DNA from: Ruminococcus sp. UBA7158 | GTDB taxonomy: Bacteria; Bacillota; Clostridia; Oscillospirales; Ruminococcaceae | Assembly: GCA_002491605.1 (NCBI GenBank) | Contig: DKWG01000001.1 | Location: forward strand, 1-38,571 | DNA length: 38,571 nucleotides | Direction: 5' to 3' | Shown here: piece after piece, positions 22,117 to 30,765 of the stretch | Position numbering within the stretch: position 1 is the stretch's first letter | Layout of the letters: the number at the start of each line of letters is the position of its first letter | The notes under the pieces: generated by a model | The model's input: the letters and a program-made list of their open reading frames with translations, nothing else | What the model was told of the DNA's origin: nothing | The model's database searches: none | Made by a program: the position numbers and the translations under genes

Positions 22117-23445
22117 ATGTCATTACCGGTTGTTGCTGTTGTGGGACGCCCTAACGTCGGAAAATCGACACTTTTTAATAAGCTTATAGGCAAAAGACTG
22201 TCTATAGTCGAGGATACCCCGGGCGTCACGAGAGACAGGATTTATGCTAAATGCGAATGGCTGGGCAGGGAGTTTATGCTTGTTGATACAGGCGGAATCG
22301 AGCCCATGTCAAACGATACAATTTTGGTGCAGATGCGCCGTCAGGCAGAGATAGCAATTGATAAAGCGCAGGTTATCATACTCGTTACCGACATTCGCTC
22401 AGGCGTGACGGCAAACGACTATGAAGTTGCCTCTATGCTTCAAAAATCCGGCAAGCCTATAGTTTTAGCAGTCAATAAATGCGATAGGCTGGGTGCGCCT
22501 GAGCCCGAGTTTTATGAGTTTTATAATCTCGGACTGGGCGATCCGGTTGAGATTTCATCTGTTCATGGCTACGGTACGGGCGATCTTTTGGATAAGGTCT
22601 TAGAAAATATCCCCGTACAGACAGAGGAAGCGGATGAGGATATTATCAGAGTTGCAGTTATAGGAAAGCCTAACGTCGGCAAATCGTCGATTATCAACTG
22701 CATAGCCGGCGAGGAGAGGGCGATAGTTTCGGATATCGCAGGAACCACCCGTGACGCCACTGACACCATCATTGAAAATGAGTGGGGAAAGTATGTGTTT
22801 GTCGATACCGCCGGAATACGCAAGAAGTCAAAGATTTATGAAAACATCGAGCACTACAGCGTTTTGCGCTCATATATGGCTGTCGACGACGCAGATGTCG
22901 CCGTAATCGTTATAGACGCAACCGTCGGCTTTACCGAGCAGGATTCAAAGGTTGCCGGTTATGCTCATGAGCAGGGCAAGGGCTGTATTGTTGCAATAAA
23001 CAAGTGGGACGCTGTTGAAAAAGACACTAACACCATGAATGAATTTACCAAGAAGCTCAAAGAAAATCTTGGCTTTATGGAGTATGTTCCGTTTGTCTTT
23101 ATCTCGGCTAAAACAGGTCAGCGTGTCGGCAAGCTCTTTGAGCTTATAAACTTGGCACATATGAACAACTCGCTGAGAATTTCAACGGGTAAGCTCAACG
23201 AAATACTTGCATATGCCACCAACAGAGTTCAGCCGCCGTCTGACAAGGGAAAGCGCTTGAAGATTTACTATATGACACAGCCGTCGACAAATCCGCCGAG
23301 CTTTGTTGCGTTCGTCAATTCTATTGAGCTGTTCCATTTTTCATACAGACGTTATCTTGAAAATCAAATAAGAGAGTACTACGGCGGCTTGGAAGGCACG
23401 CCGATAAGGTTCATTGTTCGTGAAAGAGACAATCAGGATACTTAA
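22117..23445 (+). CDS. der: ribosome-associated GTPase Der (EngA)
   Basis: Essential GTPase for late 50S subunit assembly, with two tandem G domains. G1 starts at residue ~8 with GRPNVGKSTLFNKL, DTGG and NKCD; G2 starts at ~180 with GKPNVGKSSIINCI, DTAGI and NKWD. A C-terminal KH-like domain follows (~350-435, ending GTPIRFIVRER). At 442 aa it is full length. RBS AAGGAGG. It begins the der-plsY-gpsA group, an order common in Clostridia. Confidence 0.97.
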   Translation: MSLPVVAVVGRPNVGKSTLFNKLIGKRLSIVEDTPGVTRDRIYAKCEWLGREFMLVDTGGIEPMSNDTILVQMRRQAEIAIDKAQVIILVTDIRSGVTANDYEVASMLQKSGKPIVLAVNKCDRLGAPEPEFYEFYNLGLGDPVEISSVHGYGTGDLLDKVLENIPVQTEEADEDIIRVAVIGKPNVGKSSIINCIAGEERAIVSDIAGTTRDATDTIIENEWGKYVFVDTAGIRKKSKIYENIEHYSVLRSYMAVDDADVAVIVIDATVGFTEQDSKVAGYAHEQGKGCIVAINKWDAVEKDTNTMNEFTKKLKENLGFMEYVPFVFISAKTGQRVGKLFELINLAHMNNSLRISTGKLNEILAYATNRVQPPSDKGKRLKIYYMTQPSTNPPSFVAFVNSIELFHFSYRRYLENQIREYYGGLEGTPIRFIVRERDNQDT

Positions 23446-23498
23446 AAAACGCATCCGAGGAATCGCTGACGTTTATCAAACGATTTCTTAATCATCAT

Positions 23499-24209
23499 TT
23501 GGAGTTAATATCATACAATTCGGAGGAGATTTCTACGTCGTATATATTATCACTGACAATATGCGCAATTGTTTCATACATCATCGGAAGCTTGAATTCT
23601 GCGATTATAGTCGTTTTTTTGATGAAGCGAAAGGATATCAGAGAATACGGCAGCAAAAATGCAGGCTTGACTAATGTTTATCGCTGCTTCGGCACAGCCT
23701 GCGCCGCCGTGACGCTTGCTATGGACCTTTTAAAGGGCTTTATAGTTGTCTTCGGAACAAAGGGCGTGCTTTTTGCAAGCGGACTGTTTTCTAAGTATGA
23801 TTATGATGAGGTATTTGCCTGCTTAATCGTTTCTGCCTGCGCTGTTTTAGGACACGTTTTTCCCGTTTTTTATCGCTTCAAGGGCGGAAAGGGAATACTC
23901 ATCGCCTCAATGTGCACCTTAGCTATTGAGCCTATCGCATTTTTGTGCGGCTTGACCGTTATGGCGGTTATGACTGCTGTAACAAGATACATTTCCGTCG
24001 GCTCAATATGCTGCTGTATCGGATATCCCTTTTTCTTCATTTTGGCTGATTGGCTGAAGGACGGTATAACCGAAAAGACCTATATCCATGCGGCTATAGC
24101 GGCTTTAATGGGGATATTCTGCATAGTAAGGCATGCGCCCAATATAGTAAGGCTTGCTCACCATGAGGAAAATAAATTCTCGTTTAAAAAGGACGGAGGA
24201 AGTAAGTAG
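23499..24209 (+). CDS. plsY: acyl-phosphate:glycerol-3-phosphate acyltransferase
   Basis: Membrane enzyme making 1-acyl-glycerol-3-phosphate from acyl-phosphate. The 236-aa product has about five membrane segments and all three PlsY motifs: YGSKNAGLTNVYR, RFKGGKGILIAS (glycine-rich, substrate-binding) and RHAPNIVRLAHHEENKF. The only usable start is TTG 23499, which has no Shine-Dalgarno sequence; a good GGAGGAG at 23521-23527 lies inside the frame with no start codon just after it. Translation may depend on coupling to der, 53 bp upstream. It overlaps the start of gpsA by one base. The acyl-phosphate donor enzyme PlsX is not in the window. Confidence 0.92.
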   Translation: MELISYNSEEISTSYILSLTICAIVSYIIGSLNSAIIVVFLMKRKDIREYGSKNAGLTNVYRCFGTACAAVTLAMDLLKGFIVVFGTKGVLFASGLFSKYDYDEVFACLIVSACAVLGHVFPVFYRFKGGKGILIASMCTLAIEPIAFLCGLTVMAVMTAVTRYISVGSICCCIGYPFFFILADWLKDGITEKTYIHAAIAALMGIFCIVRHAPNIVRLAHHEENKFSFKKDGGSK

Positions 24210-25204
24210 TGCAGAGTCAAATGAAAAAAATAGCTATTTTAGGCTCAGGAGGCTGGGGCTTGGCGCTTGCCTGCGTTTGCGCACGGCTCGGTCACGAGGT
24301 GACAGTCTGGAGCGCTTTTAAAGATGAAATTGATACCATCAAGCGAACCGGCGAGCTGAGGGCAAAGCTTCCCGGCGTTCAGATACCGAAGGAAGTCAAG
24401 CTCACCGACGACATATCCGAGTCTGCCGGCAAGGATATAGTACTCGTCGGAATACCCTCAAAGTTTGTAAGAAGCGTTTGCCTTCAGGCAAAGCCCTATA
24501 TTGATAAGTCGTCTATAATTTTAAGCTCAGCAAAGGGAATTGAGGACGGAAGCCTCAAGAGAATGAGCGAGATAGTTTCTGAGGTTTTCCCGGAAAATAT
24601 CATTGCCGTGCTGTCAGGACCGTCTCACGCAGAGGAGCTCGGACGCGGAATGCCGACAGCTGTTTCCGTTGCGTCTGTCGATTTAGACGCCGCAAGGCTT
24701 ATTCAGCATACATTTTCGGATGACGTCTTAAGACTTTATGTCAACTCTGATGTAATCGGCTGTGAGATAGGCGGAGCGGTTAAAAATGTCATCGCACTTT
24801 GCTGCGGAGTTATTGAGGGCTTGGGCTACGGCGACAACACCAAGGCCGCCCTTATGACAAGGGGGCTGAGCGAAATTACACGCTTAGGTGTTGCTATGGG
24901 TGCAAAGGCAGACACGTTTTTCGGTCTTGCAGGAATGGGCGATTTAGTCGTCACCTGTACAAGTATGCACTCAAGAAACTACCGCGCCGGAATACTTATA
25001 GGTCAGGGAACAAAGCCTGAAACAGCGGTGCAGATGATCGGAACCGTCGAAGGCTATGCCTGTGCCGAGGCGACAAAAAAGCTTTCAGAAAAGTACGGAG
25101 TCGATATGCCGATTATAAACGAAATCAACGCCATACTGTTCGGCGGAAAGTCGCCTAAAAGTGCGATAAGCTCACTTATGCTCAGACCGCATTCGTTCGA
25201 ATAA
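24209..25204 (+). CDS. gpsA: NAD(P)-dependent glycerol-3-phosphate dehydrogenase
   Basis: Reduces dihydroxyacetone phosphate to sn-glycerol 3-phosphate, the substrate of PlsY encoded just upstream. The 331-aa protein has the Rossmann GSGGWGLALA loop near the N-terminus, the LSGPSHAEELGRGMPTA segment, the catalytic Lys region GGAVKNVIALCCG, and GLAGMGDLVVTCTS. GTG 24209 is favoured because GGAGGA (24195-24200) is 8 nt away; the in-frame ATG 24221 is the alternative. The GTG shares a base with the plsY stop codon, which points to translational coupling. Confidence 0.95.
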   Translation: MQSQMKKIAILGSGGWGLALACVCARLGHEVTVWSAFKDEIDTIKRTGELRAKLPGVQIPKEVKLTDDISESAGKDIVLVGIPSKFVRSVCLQAKPYIDKSSIILSSAKGIEDGSLKRMSEIVSEVFPENIIAVLSGPSHAEELGRGMPTAVSVASVDLDAARLIQHTFSDDVLRLYVNSDVIGCEIGGAVKNVIALCCGVIEGLGYGDNTKAALMTRGLSEITRLGVAMGAKADTFFGLAGMGDLVVTCTSMHSRNYRAGILIGQGTKPETAVQMIGTVEGYACAEATKKLSEKYGVDMPIINEINAILFGGKSPKSAISSLMLRPHSFE

Positions 25205-25244
25205 AAACCATGCCAATGTTTTTTGAAGAGTTTTAAAAAATCTA

Positions 25245-25273
25245 TTTACATTTTCGAGTCAATATTGTATTAT
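25245..25273 (+). promoter_or_regulatory. promoter of the pyrH-polC operon
   Basis: -35 TTTACA (25245-25250), 17-bp spacer, -10 TATTAT (25268-25273), in an otherwise AT-rich 150-bp gap. A TATAAT three bases further on would need a 20-bp spacer. The leader (about 80 nt) contains a 14-codon ORF (25330-25374) overlapping the pyrH start. Confidence 0.6.
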
Positions 25274-25363
25274 AATTTTAGATAATTTTAAAATAATTGC
25301 GAAAGGAACGCTCACCGAGCGACCGGAGGATGTTCGGCTCGCTTTGCGGCGTGGTTGGGGTGT

Positions 25364-26068
25364 ATGGAGCCTAAGTATAAAAGAATCTTGTTAAAGCTGA
25401 GCGGAGAGGCTTTGGCAGGCAAAAACAAAACAGGTCTTGATTTTGATACTATTAATGATATTTGCAAGAGCATAAAGAAATGCTACGATGCAGGCGTTCA
25501 GGTTGCTATAGTTGTCGGCGGCGGAAACTTTTGGAGGGGACGCTCCAGCGGTGCCATGGACAGAACCAGAGCCGACCACATCGGAATGCTTGCAACGTCT
25601 ATGAACGCATTGGCAGTTGCCGACTCTCTTGAGGCTTTGGGCGCTGAGGTCAGAGTTCAAACTGCGATTGAAATGCGTCAGATTGCAGAGCCGTATATAA
25701 GAAACCGTGCTGTAAGGCACCTTGAAAAGGGAAGAATAGTTATATTCGGCTGCGGAACAGGAAGCCCGTTCTTCTCAACAGATACCGCATCATCCTTAAG
25801 AGCTGCCGAAATCGAGGCAGATGTAATGCTGAAGGCTACAATGGTCGACGGTGTTTACGACAAGGACCCGCACAAGTTTGCCGATGCGGTTAAGTATGAC
25901 ACACTGGATTTGGATGAAGTTATTGTTAAGCACTTAGCTGTTATGGACTCAACCTCTGCCGCTATGTGCAAAGACAACGACATACCGATAATTGTTTTCA
26001 ATTTAGCAAGACCCGATAACATCTATGATGCTTGCATGGGCAAGAACGTCGGAACATTAGTTAAATAG
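25364..26068 (+). CDS. pyrH: UMP kinase
   Basis: Hexameric amino-acid-kinase-fold enzyme converting UMP to UDP. The 234-aa protein has KLSGEALAG near the N-terminus, the VGGGNFWRGR nucleotide loop, DHIGMLATSMNALA, FGCGTGSPFFSTDTA and the KATMVDGVYDKDP segment. ATG 25364 gives the usual MEPKYKRILLKLSGE start; TTG 25355 is possible but less likely. It is the first gene of the pyrH-frr-uppS-cdsA-dxr-rseP-ispG-polC row. Confidence 0.96.
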   Translation: MEPKYKRILLKLSGEALAGKNKTGLDFDTINDICKSIKKCYDAGVQVAIVVGGGNFWRGRSSGAMDRTRADHIGMLATSMNALAVADSLEALGAEVRVQTAIEMRQIAEPYIRNRAVRHLEKGRIVIFGCGTGSPFFSTDTASSLRAAEIEADVMLKATMVDGVYDKDPHKFADAVKYDTLDLDEVIVKHLAVMDSTSAAMCKDNDIPIIVFNLARPDNIYDACMGKNVGTLVK

Positions 26069-26088
26069 CAGAAAGGAATGGCAATACT

Positions 26089-26643
26089 ATGAAGGATGTA
26101 CTCAACAACTCAAAGACAAAAATGGAAAAGACTCTTAGCGTCTTAGGCTCTGATTTTGCCGCAATAAGAGCGGGAAGAGCAAATCCGGCAGTACTGGACA
26201 GAATAGCTGTAGATTACTACGGCACACCTACACCTATTAACCAGATGGCTGCTGTATCCGTACAGGATGCAAGAGTATTGGTTATTCAGCCTTGGGATAA
26301 GTCGTCGCTGAAATCTATAGAGAAGGCAATACAGGCTTCCGACCTTGGCATTAACCCTTCTAATGACGGATCGGTTATAAGACTGACCTTCCCTCAGCTC
26401 AACGAGGAGAGACGTAAGGAGCTTTCAAAGGATATCAAAAAGCTCGGCGAGGATTCAAAGGTTGCCATCAGGTCGATAAGACGTGACGCTAACGATAAGA
26501 TTAAGGCAATGAAAAAGGACGGCGACATAACAGAGGACGACGTTAAGCAGTTCGACAAGGATATCCAGAAGCTCACAGATAAATATATCGGCTTAATCGA
26601 CGATGCAGTCGCAGTTAAGGAAAAGGAAATTCTTTCGGTATAA
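26089..26643 (+). CDS. frr: ribosome recycling factor
   Basis: Releases 70S post-termination complexes together with EF-G. 184 aa, full length; contains the RAGRANPAVLDRI segment, YYGTPTPINQMAAVSV hinge region, and the long C-terminal three-helix bundle with RRKELSKDIKKLGED and VAIRSIRRDANDKIK. RBS AAAGGA. It lies 20 bp after pyrH, a pairing conserved across bacteria. Confidence 0.97.
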   Translation: MKDVLNNSKTKMEKTLSVLGSDFAAIRAGRANPAVLDRIAVDYYGTPTPINQMAAVSVQDARVLVIQPWDKSSLKSIEKAIQASDLGINPSNDGSVIRLTFPQLNEERRKELSKDIKKLGEDSKVAIRSIRRDANDKIKAMKKDGDITEDDVKQFDKDIQKLTDKYIGLIDDAVAVKEKEILSV

Positions 26644-26701
26644 CGTAAAAAAATTATCGGTCAATGTATTTTCTTTAATCAGTGACTTTTAACAGATTTG
26701 A

Positions 26702-26735
26702 ACAAGCAGTTTCATCGAATGATGAGACTGTTTGT
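26702..26735 (+). other. 15-bp hairpin between frr and uppS
   Basis: Arms 26702-26716 and 26721-26735 pair over 15 bp (two G-U pairs) around the loop GAAT. No T-tract follows. It ends 16 nt before the uppS RBS and may be an internal attenuator or an mRNA processing/stability element within the operon. Confidence 0.5.
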
Positions 26736-26766
26736 CATAATACAAATTCAAAAGGATGTGAATGAT

Positions 26767-27504
26767 GTGGCCGGTTCATCTGCCGAGCTTAAAATACCGA
26801 CTCACATAGCCTTTGTTATGGACGGAAACGGACGATGGGCAAAAAAACGCTTTATGCCGAGAAATTACGGACACAGCGAGGGTGCAAGGTCGTTGAAGAC
26901 AGTGATAAGAAGCCTTGCGGAGCTTGGCGTGAAATATGCGACCTTTTATGCTTTTTCAACCGAAAACTGGAATCGTCCTCAGGAAGAGGTAGACGGACTT
27001 ATGCAGTTATTCGATGAGCAGCTTGATTCGCTCAAGGAGTATGAAAAAGAAAATATTCGTCTTCTCTTTATCGGAGACAGGACAAGGCTTGCACCCGGGC
27101 TTATTGAAAAAATGGCTGAATGCGAGAGCAAAAGCGCCGACAGAACGGGACTGAATGTTATTATCGCCGTCAATTACGGCGGTCAGGACGAGATAGTGCG
27201 TGCTGTAAGAAAGGTTGCCGAGCTTGCCGGTGAAGGATATATTAAGCCGCAGGATATTTCCGGGAAATTTTTTGAGTCGCTTTTGGATACAAACGGTATA
27301 TCCCCGGTGGACTTGATGGTCAGAACCGGAGGAGAAAAGAGGCTTTCAAACTTCTTGATCTGGCAGAATGCCTATGCCGAGTTTTATTTTTGCGATACTT
27401 TATGGCCGGATTTCGGCAAAAAGGAGCTTATTAAGGCTATAGAGGACTACACAAGCCGTGACAGGCGGTTCGGAAAGGTCAGCGTATCAAAAGCTGATGC
27501 TTAA
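26767..27504 (+). CDS. uppS: undecaprenyl diphosphate synthase (cis-prenyltransferase)
   Basis: Adds isopentenyl units to farnesyl diphosphate to make the C55 lipid carrier for cell-wall synthesis. From GTG 26767 the product is 245 aa, the normal size. It has the catalytic Asp19 in FVMDGNGRWAK, FSTENWNRP, and the C-terminal RTGGEKRLSNFLIWQ ... YAEFYFCDTLWPDF signature. The frame is open upstream to TTG 26698, but AAGGA (26752-26756) places initiation at GTG 26767, and the hairpin occupies the upstream part. Together with dxr and ispG below, it ties isoprenoid supply to wall synthesis. Confidence 0.93.
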   Translation: MAGSSAELKIPTHIAFVMDGNGRWAKKRFMPRNYGHSEGARSLKTVIRSLAELGVKYATFYAFSTENWNRPQEEVDGLMQLFDEQLDSLKEYEKENIRLLFIGDRTRLAPGLIEKMAECESKSADRTGLNVIIAVNYGGQDEIVRAVRKVAELAGEGYIKPQDISGKFFESLLDTNGISPVDLMVRTGGEKRLSNFLIWQNAYAEFYFCDTLWPDFGKKELIKAIEDYTSRDRRFGKVSVSKADA

Positions 27505-27534
27505 TGCTGACAATGAAAAGGAAAGGACTTCATA

Positions 27535-28362
27535 ATGAAAACAAGAATTATTTCGGGAGCTGTTGCAATAGTCTTGCTTGCAGGCGTTCTGTATTTTCAC
27601 GATACACTTATTTTCAACACCTGCATTTCACTGATAGCTGCTTTAATGGTATATGAGCTTTTTAAAGCCCTGAAGCTCGGCAAGGAGTTCGTTTTGGAGT
27701 CTGCGAGCCTTGCTTTGGTAATTGTTCTGCCGATTTTGGCTGATTTTTTAAATATAAGGGACAACTTGAGCATATACTTCATCATAGCCTTTGCGTATGC
27801 GGTCATATATGCTTTGTCGCTTCTTGTCGGTCACAAGAGCGTCGACATGGGCGACGGTTCTCTTGCGGCATTTTATACGGTTATTATCGCCGCTGCCATG
27901 ACGTCGCTTGTTCTGATTGAGGGCTGCGGCGACGGACTCGGAGTATGGCATTTGGTATTGACGTTTCTCGGCGCTTGGTTTGCCGATACAGGCGCTTACT
28001 TTGCAGGAACATTTTTCGGCAAGCACAAGCTTTGCCCTGAAATAAGTCCCAAGAAAACGGTTGAGGGACTTATCGGAGGAATTGTTTCAAACGCATTGGT
28101 ATTCATGCTTGTCGGCTTTATGATTTTCAAGTTTACCGATTCTGCCGATCCCAACTATCTACTTCTTGCACTCATGGGCGTTGTATGCGCCGTTTTGGGA
28201 CTTATAGGCGACCTTTTGGCGTCTTTGGTAAAGCGCCGTCAGGGGATTAAGGATTACGGCAACATAATGCCCGGTCACGGTGGAGCTTTGGACAGGTTCG
28301 ACAGCGTCATGTTTGTAGCACCGTTCATGGCGTTTTGCCTGCTGTGCCTGAATGTTTTATAA
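27535..28362 (+). CDS. cdsA: phosphatidate cytidylyltransferase (CDP-diglyceride synthase)
   Basis: Multi-spanning membrane enzyme forming CDP-diacylglycerol from phosphatidate and CTP. 275 aa with about eight hydrophobic segments. It has the GAWFADTGAYFAGTFFGKHKL region and the family signature near the C-terminus, KDYGNIMPGHGGALDRFDS (~239-257), with the metal-binding Asp residues. RBS GGAAAGGA. It completes the phospholipid branch begun by plsY and gpsA. Confidence 0.96.
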   Translation: MKTRIISGAVAIVLLAGVLYFHDTLIFNTCISLIAALMVYELFKALKLGKEFVLESASLALVIVLPILADFLNIRDNLSIYFIIAFAYAVIYALSLLVGHKSVDMGDGSLAAFYTVIIAAAMTSLVLIEGCGDGLGVWHLVLTFLGAWFADTGAYFAGTFFGKHKLCPEISPKKTVEGLIGGIVSNALVFMLVGFMIFKFTDSADPNYLLLALMGVVCAVLGLIGDLLASLVKRRQGIKDYGNIMPGHGGALDRFDSVMFVAPFMAFCLLCLNVL

Positions 28363-28486
28363 TGCCGACAGCCAAGATCAATGTGTAAAGCAAGTGACGA
28401 GGTCAGTATTGACTCAGGCTTTCGGACTGCGTATCAATCTTATAGATTGATGTGAAAATAGTATGAATTACGGAGGCGGTCATAAA

Positions 28487-29635
28487 ATGAAAAATATATC
28501 GCTTCTTGGCTCAACAGGTTCTATCGGAACTCAAGCCATAGACGTTATAAAGCGCAACAATTTGGGCGTTTCGGCTCTTGCGGCTAAGTCAAATGTCAAG
28601 GCTCTGGCTGAGCAGGCAATTGAGCTAAGACCAAAGCTTTGCGTTATATTTGATAAAGACAAAGAGGACGAATTGAAATATTCGCTCAAAAACACAGATA
28701 TATCCGTTGCGAGCGGAATGGACGGCTTGTGCGAAGCGGCGTCTATTGATTCAGCCGATATTGTTTTAAACTCGGTCGTTGGGATGGTCGGACTCGAGCC
28801 TACGCTTGCAGCTATTGAATCAGGCAAGGATTTAGCTCTTGCAAACAAGGAAACGCTGGTCGCCGGAGGTATGCTCGTTACCGAAGTCGCAAGAAAAACA
28901 GGGATAAGGATATATCCGGTAGACAGCGAACACAGCGCAATTTTTCAGTCGCTTCATGCAGGAGAACGCAAGGATTTGAGAAAAATTATACTGACAGCCT
29001 CCGGCGGACCCTTTTACGGAAGGACAAGAAAAGAGCTGGAAGCCGTCACTGCAGCCGACGCTTTGAAGCACCCCAACTGGGACATGGGAGCAAAGATTAC
29101 TATTGACTCGGCGACATTGATGAACAAGGGTCTTGAGTTCATAGAGGCAATGTGGCTTTTCGGCGTTTCACCGGATCAAATAGAGATAGTGGTTCACCGT
29201 GAAAGCGTTATCCATTCAGCTGTTGAATTTTGTGATGGTTCGGTTATAGCTCAGATGGGCGTTCCTGATATGAGAATACCTATTCAGTATGCCTTGCTGT
29301 ATCCGAGCAGACCCGAATCAGGTGTAAAGCGTCTTGGCCTTACCGATTACGGTACGCTCAGCTTCTCAAAGCCTGACATCGATACCTTTGAATGTCTGAA
29401 AATCTGCATAAATGCGGCTCAAAAGGCTGATACTACAGCACCGGCTATTGCCAATGCCGCCAATGAAGCGGCGGTTGCAAGGTTTTTAAAGGGTGAAATA
29501 GGCTTTTTGGATATAGCTAAGCTTGTTGGAGATGCCGTTAAGTCAATCGGCATTTGCAAAGTAAACAGTCTTGACGATATACTTTCAGCCGATGCTGCCG
29601 CAAGAAAATTCGTAACGGATACGGCGGACTGCTGA
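28487..29635 (+). CDS. dxr: 1-deoxy-D-xylulose-5-phosphate reductoisomerase
   Basis: First committed enzyme of the MEP isoprenoid pathway, NADPH- and Mn/Mg-dependent; 382 aa. It has the NADPH loop GSTGSIGTQAIDVI at the N-terminus, ANKETLVAGG, metal-binding PVDSEHSAIFQSL, ASGGPF, and the LMNKGLEFIEA and HRESVIHSAVEF motifs. ATG 28487 was chosen because GGAGG lies just upstream; the in-frame ATG 28463 precedes that RBS. The 124-bp gap before it holds a small hairpin (TCAATCT/AGATTGA) but no clear promoter. Confidence 0.96.
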   Translation: MKNISLLGSTGSIGTQAIDVIKRNNLGVSALAAKSNVKALAEQAIELRPKLCVIFDKDKEDELKYSLKNTDISVASGMDGLCEAASIDSADIVLNSVVGMVGLEPTLAAIESGKDLALANKETLVAGGMLVTEVARKTGIRIYPVDSEHSAIFQSLHAGERKDLRKIILTASGGPFYGRTRKELEAVTAADALKHPNWDMGAKITIDSATLMNKGLEFIEAMWLFGVSPDQIEIVVHRESVIHSAVEFCDGSVIAQMGVPDMRIPIQYALLYPSRPESGVKRLGLTDYGTLSFSKPDIDTFECLKICINAAQKADTTAPAIANAANEAAVARFLKGEIGFLDIAKLVGDAVKSIGICKVNSLDDILSADAAARKFVTDTADC

Positions 29636-29687
29636 GTCATAGGTTCGACGCTTTTTGACGGCGTTTATATGAGAAAGGAATGATATT

Positions 29688-30743
29688 TTGACCTTTTTGT
29701 ACATTTTAATTGCGATATTGATTTTCGGAGTTATCATAATTATTCATGAGCTCGGTCATTTTACGGCTGCAAAGCTCAGCGGAATAAGGGTGAATGAGTT
29801 TGCTATAGGCATGGGTCCGAAGCTTATTTCTTTCGGCAAGGGCGAAACTAAGTATTCTCTTCGTGCGCTTCCAATAGGAGGCTTTGTCTCAATGGAGGGA
29901 GAGGACGAAAGCAGCGACGATCCGGCGGCCTTTAGAAATCAGCCGGTTTGGAAAAGGCTGATTGTTGTTTTGGCAGGAGCGTTCATGAACCTTGTTTTGG
30001 GGTTTGTAATATTAGTCATAGTCACAGCTTCGTCAGAGGCTATAACCTCTACTACCGTAGCCGACTTTTATACTGATGACGCAAGCTCTCATGTGAGCGG
30101 ACTGGAAGCCGGCGATAAGATTGTAAGAGTCAACGGTATGCGTGTGTATACCGATACAGATATATCGTACCAGTTCCAGACAGACGAAGACATGGTATTT
30201 GATATGACAGTAATAAGAAACGGTCAGCAGGTAACACTTCCTGCGGTTAAATTTGATTCAACTGTTTTAGAGGACGGTTCGCGCGCGCTTCACATCGACT
30301 TTCGGGTTGTGGGCGAAAAAGTGACTGCAGGTTCGGTTTTGAGCTACTCTGTCGGTAAGTTTGTCTCGGTTTCGAGAATGATTTGGCTTTCGCTTAAGGA
30401 TTTAGTAATGGGCAGGTATTCAATCAACGATTTGTCAGGACCTGTCGGAATTGTCGGGGCAATAGGCGATGTTGTCGGTTCAACCGAACACGGCATAGCC
30501 TTTGCGGATATGATAGCAAATCTTTTATCGTTTGTTGTGTTTATAACTATCAATGTAGGCGTATTTAACCTTTTGCCTATACCTGCTTTAGACGGTTCGA
30601 GAGCTGTATTCTTGATTATTGAGGGCATAAGGCACAAGCCGATTAAGCCTGAACATGAGGGAATGGTTCATTTAGTAGGAATGGCAGCTTTGATGCTTTT
30701 GATGATTATAGTGACAGTCAGCGACGTCATAAAGCTGTTCTGA
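29688..30743 (+). CDS. rseP: site-2 intramembrane zinc metalloprotease RseP/RasP
   Basis: Membrane protease of the S2P family, which cleaves anti-sigma factors and signal-peptide remnants. 351 aa. The first helix carries the zinc motif HELGH (His20, Glu21, His24). A periplasm-like PDZ domain spans ~110-190 (GLEAGDKIVRVNG). The third zinc ligand lies in NLLPIPALDGSR (~291-302), and a last helix follows. The start is TTG 29688, eight bases after AAAGGA (29674-29679); the nearby ATG 29680 gives only a three-codon ORF. Conserved neighbour of dxr and ispG in Firmicutes. Confidence 0.95.
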   Translation: MTFLYILIAILIFGVIIIIHELGHFTAAKLSGIRVNEFAIGMGPKLISFGKGETKYSLRALPIGGFVSMEGEDESSDDPAAFRNQPVWKRLIVVLAGAFMNLVLGFVILVIVTASSEAITSTTVADFYTDDASSHVSGLEAGDKIVRVNGMRVYTDTDISYQFQTDEDMVFDMTVIRNGQQVTLPAVKFDSTVLEDGSRALHIDFRVVGEKVTAGSVLSYSVGKFVSVSRMIWLSLKDLVMGRYSINDLSGPVGIVGAIGDVVGSTEHGIAFADMIANLLSFVVFITINVGVFNLLPIPALDGSRAVFLIIEGIRHKPIKPEHEGMVHLVGMAALMLLMIIVTVSDVIKLF

Positions 30744-30765
30744 CATACAAAGGGGACTTTTAAGT

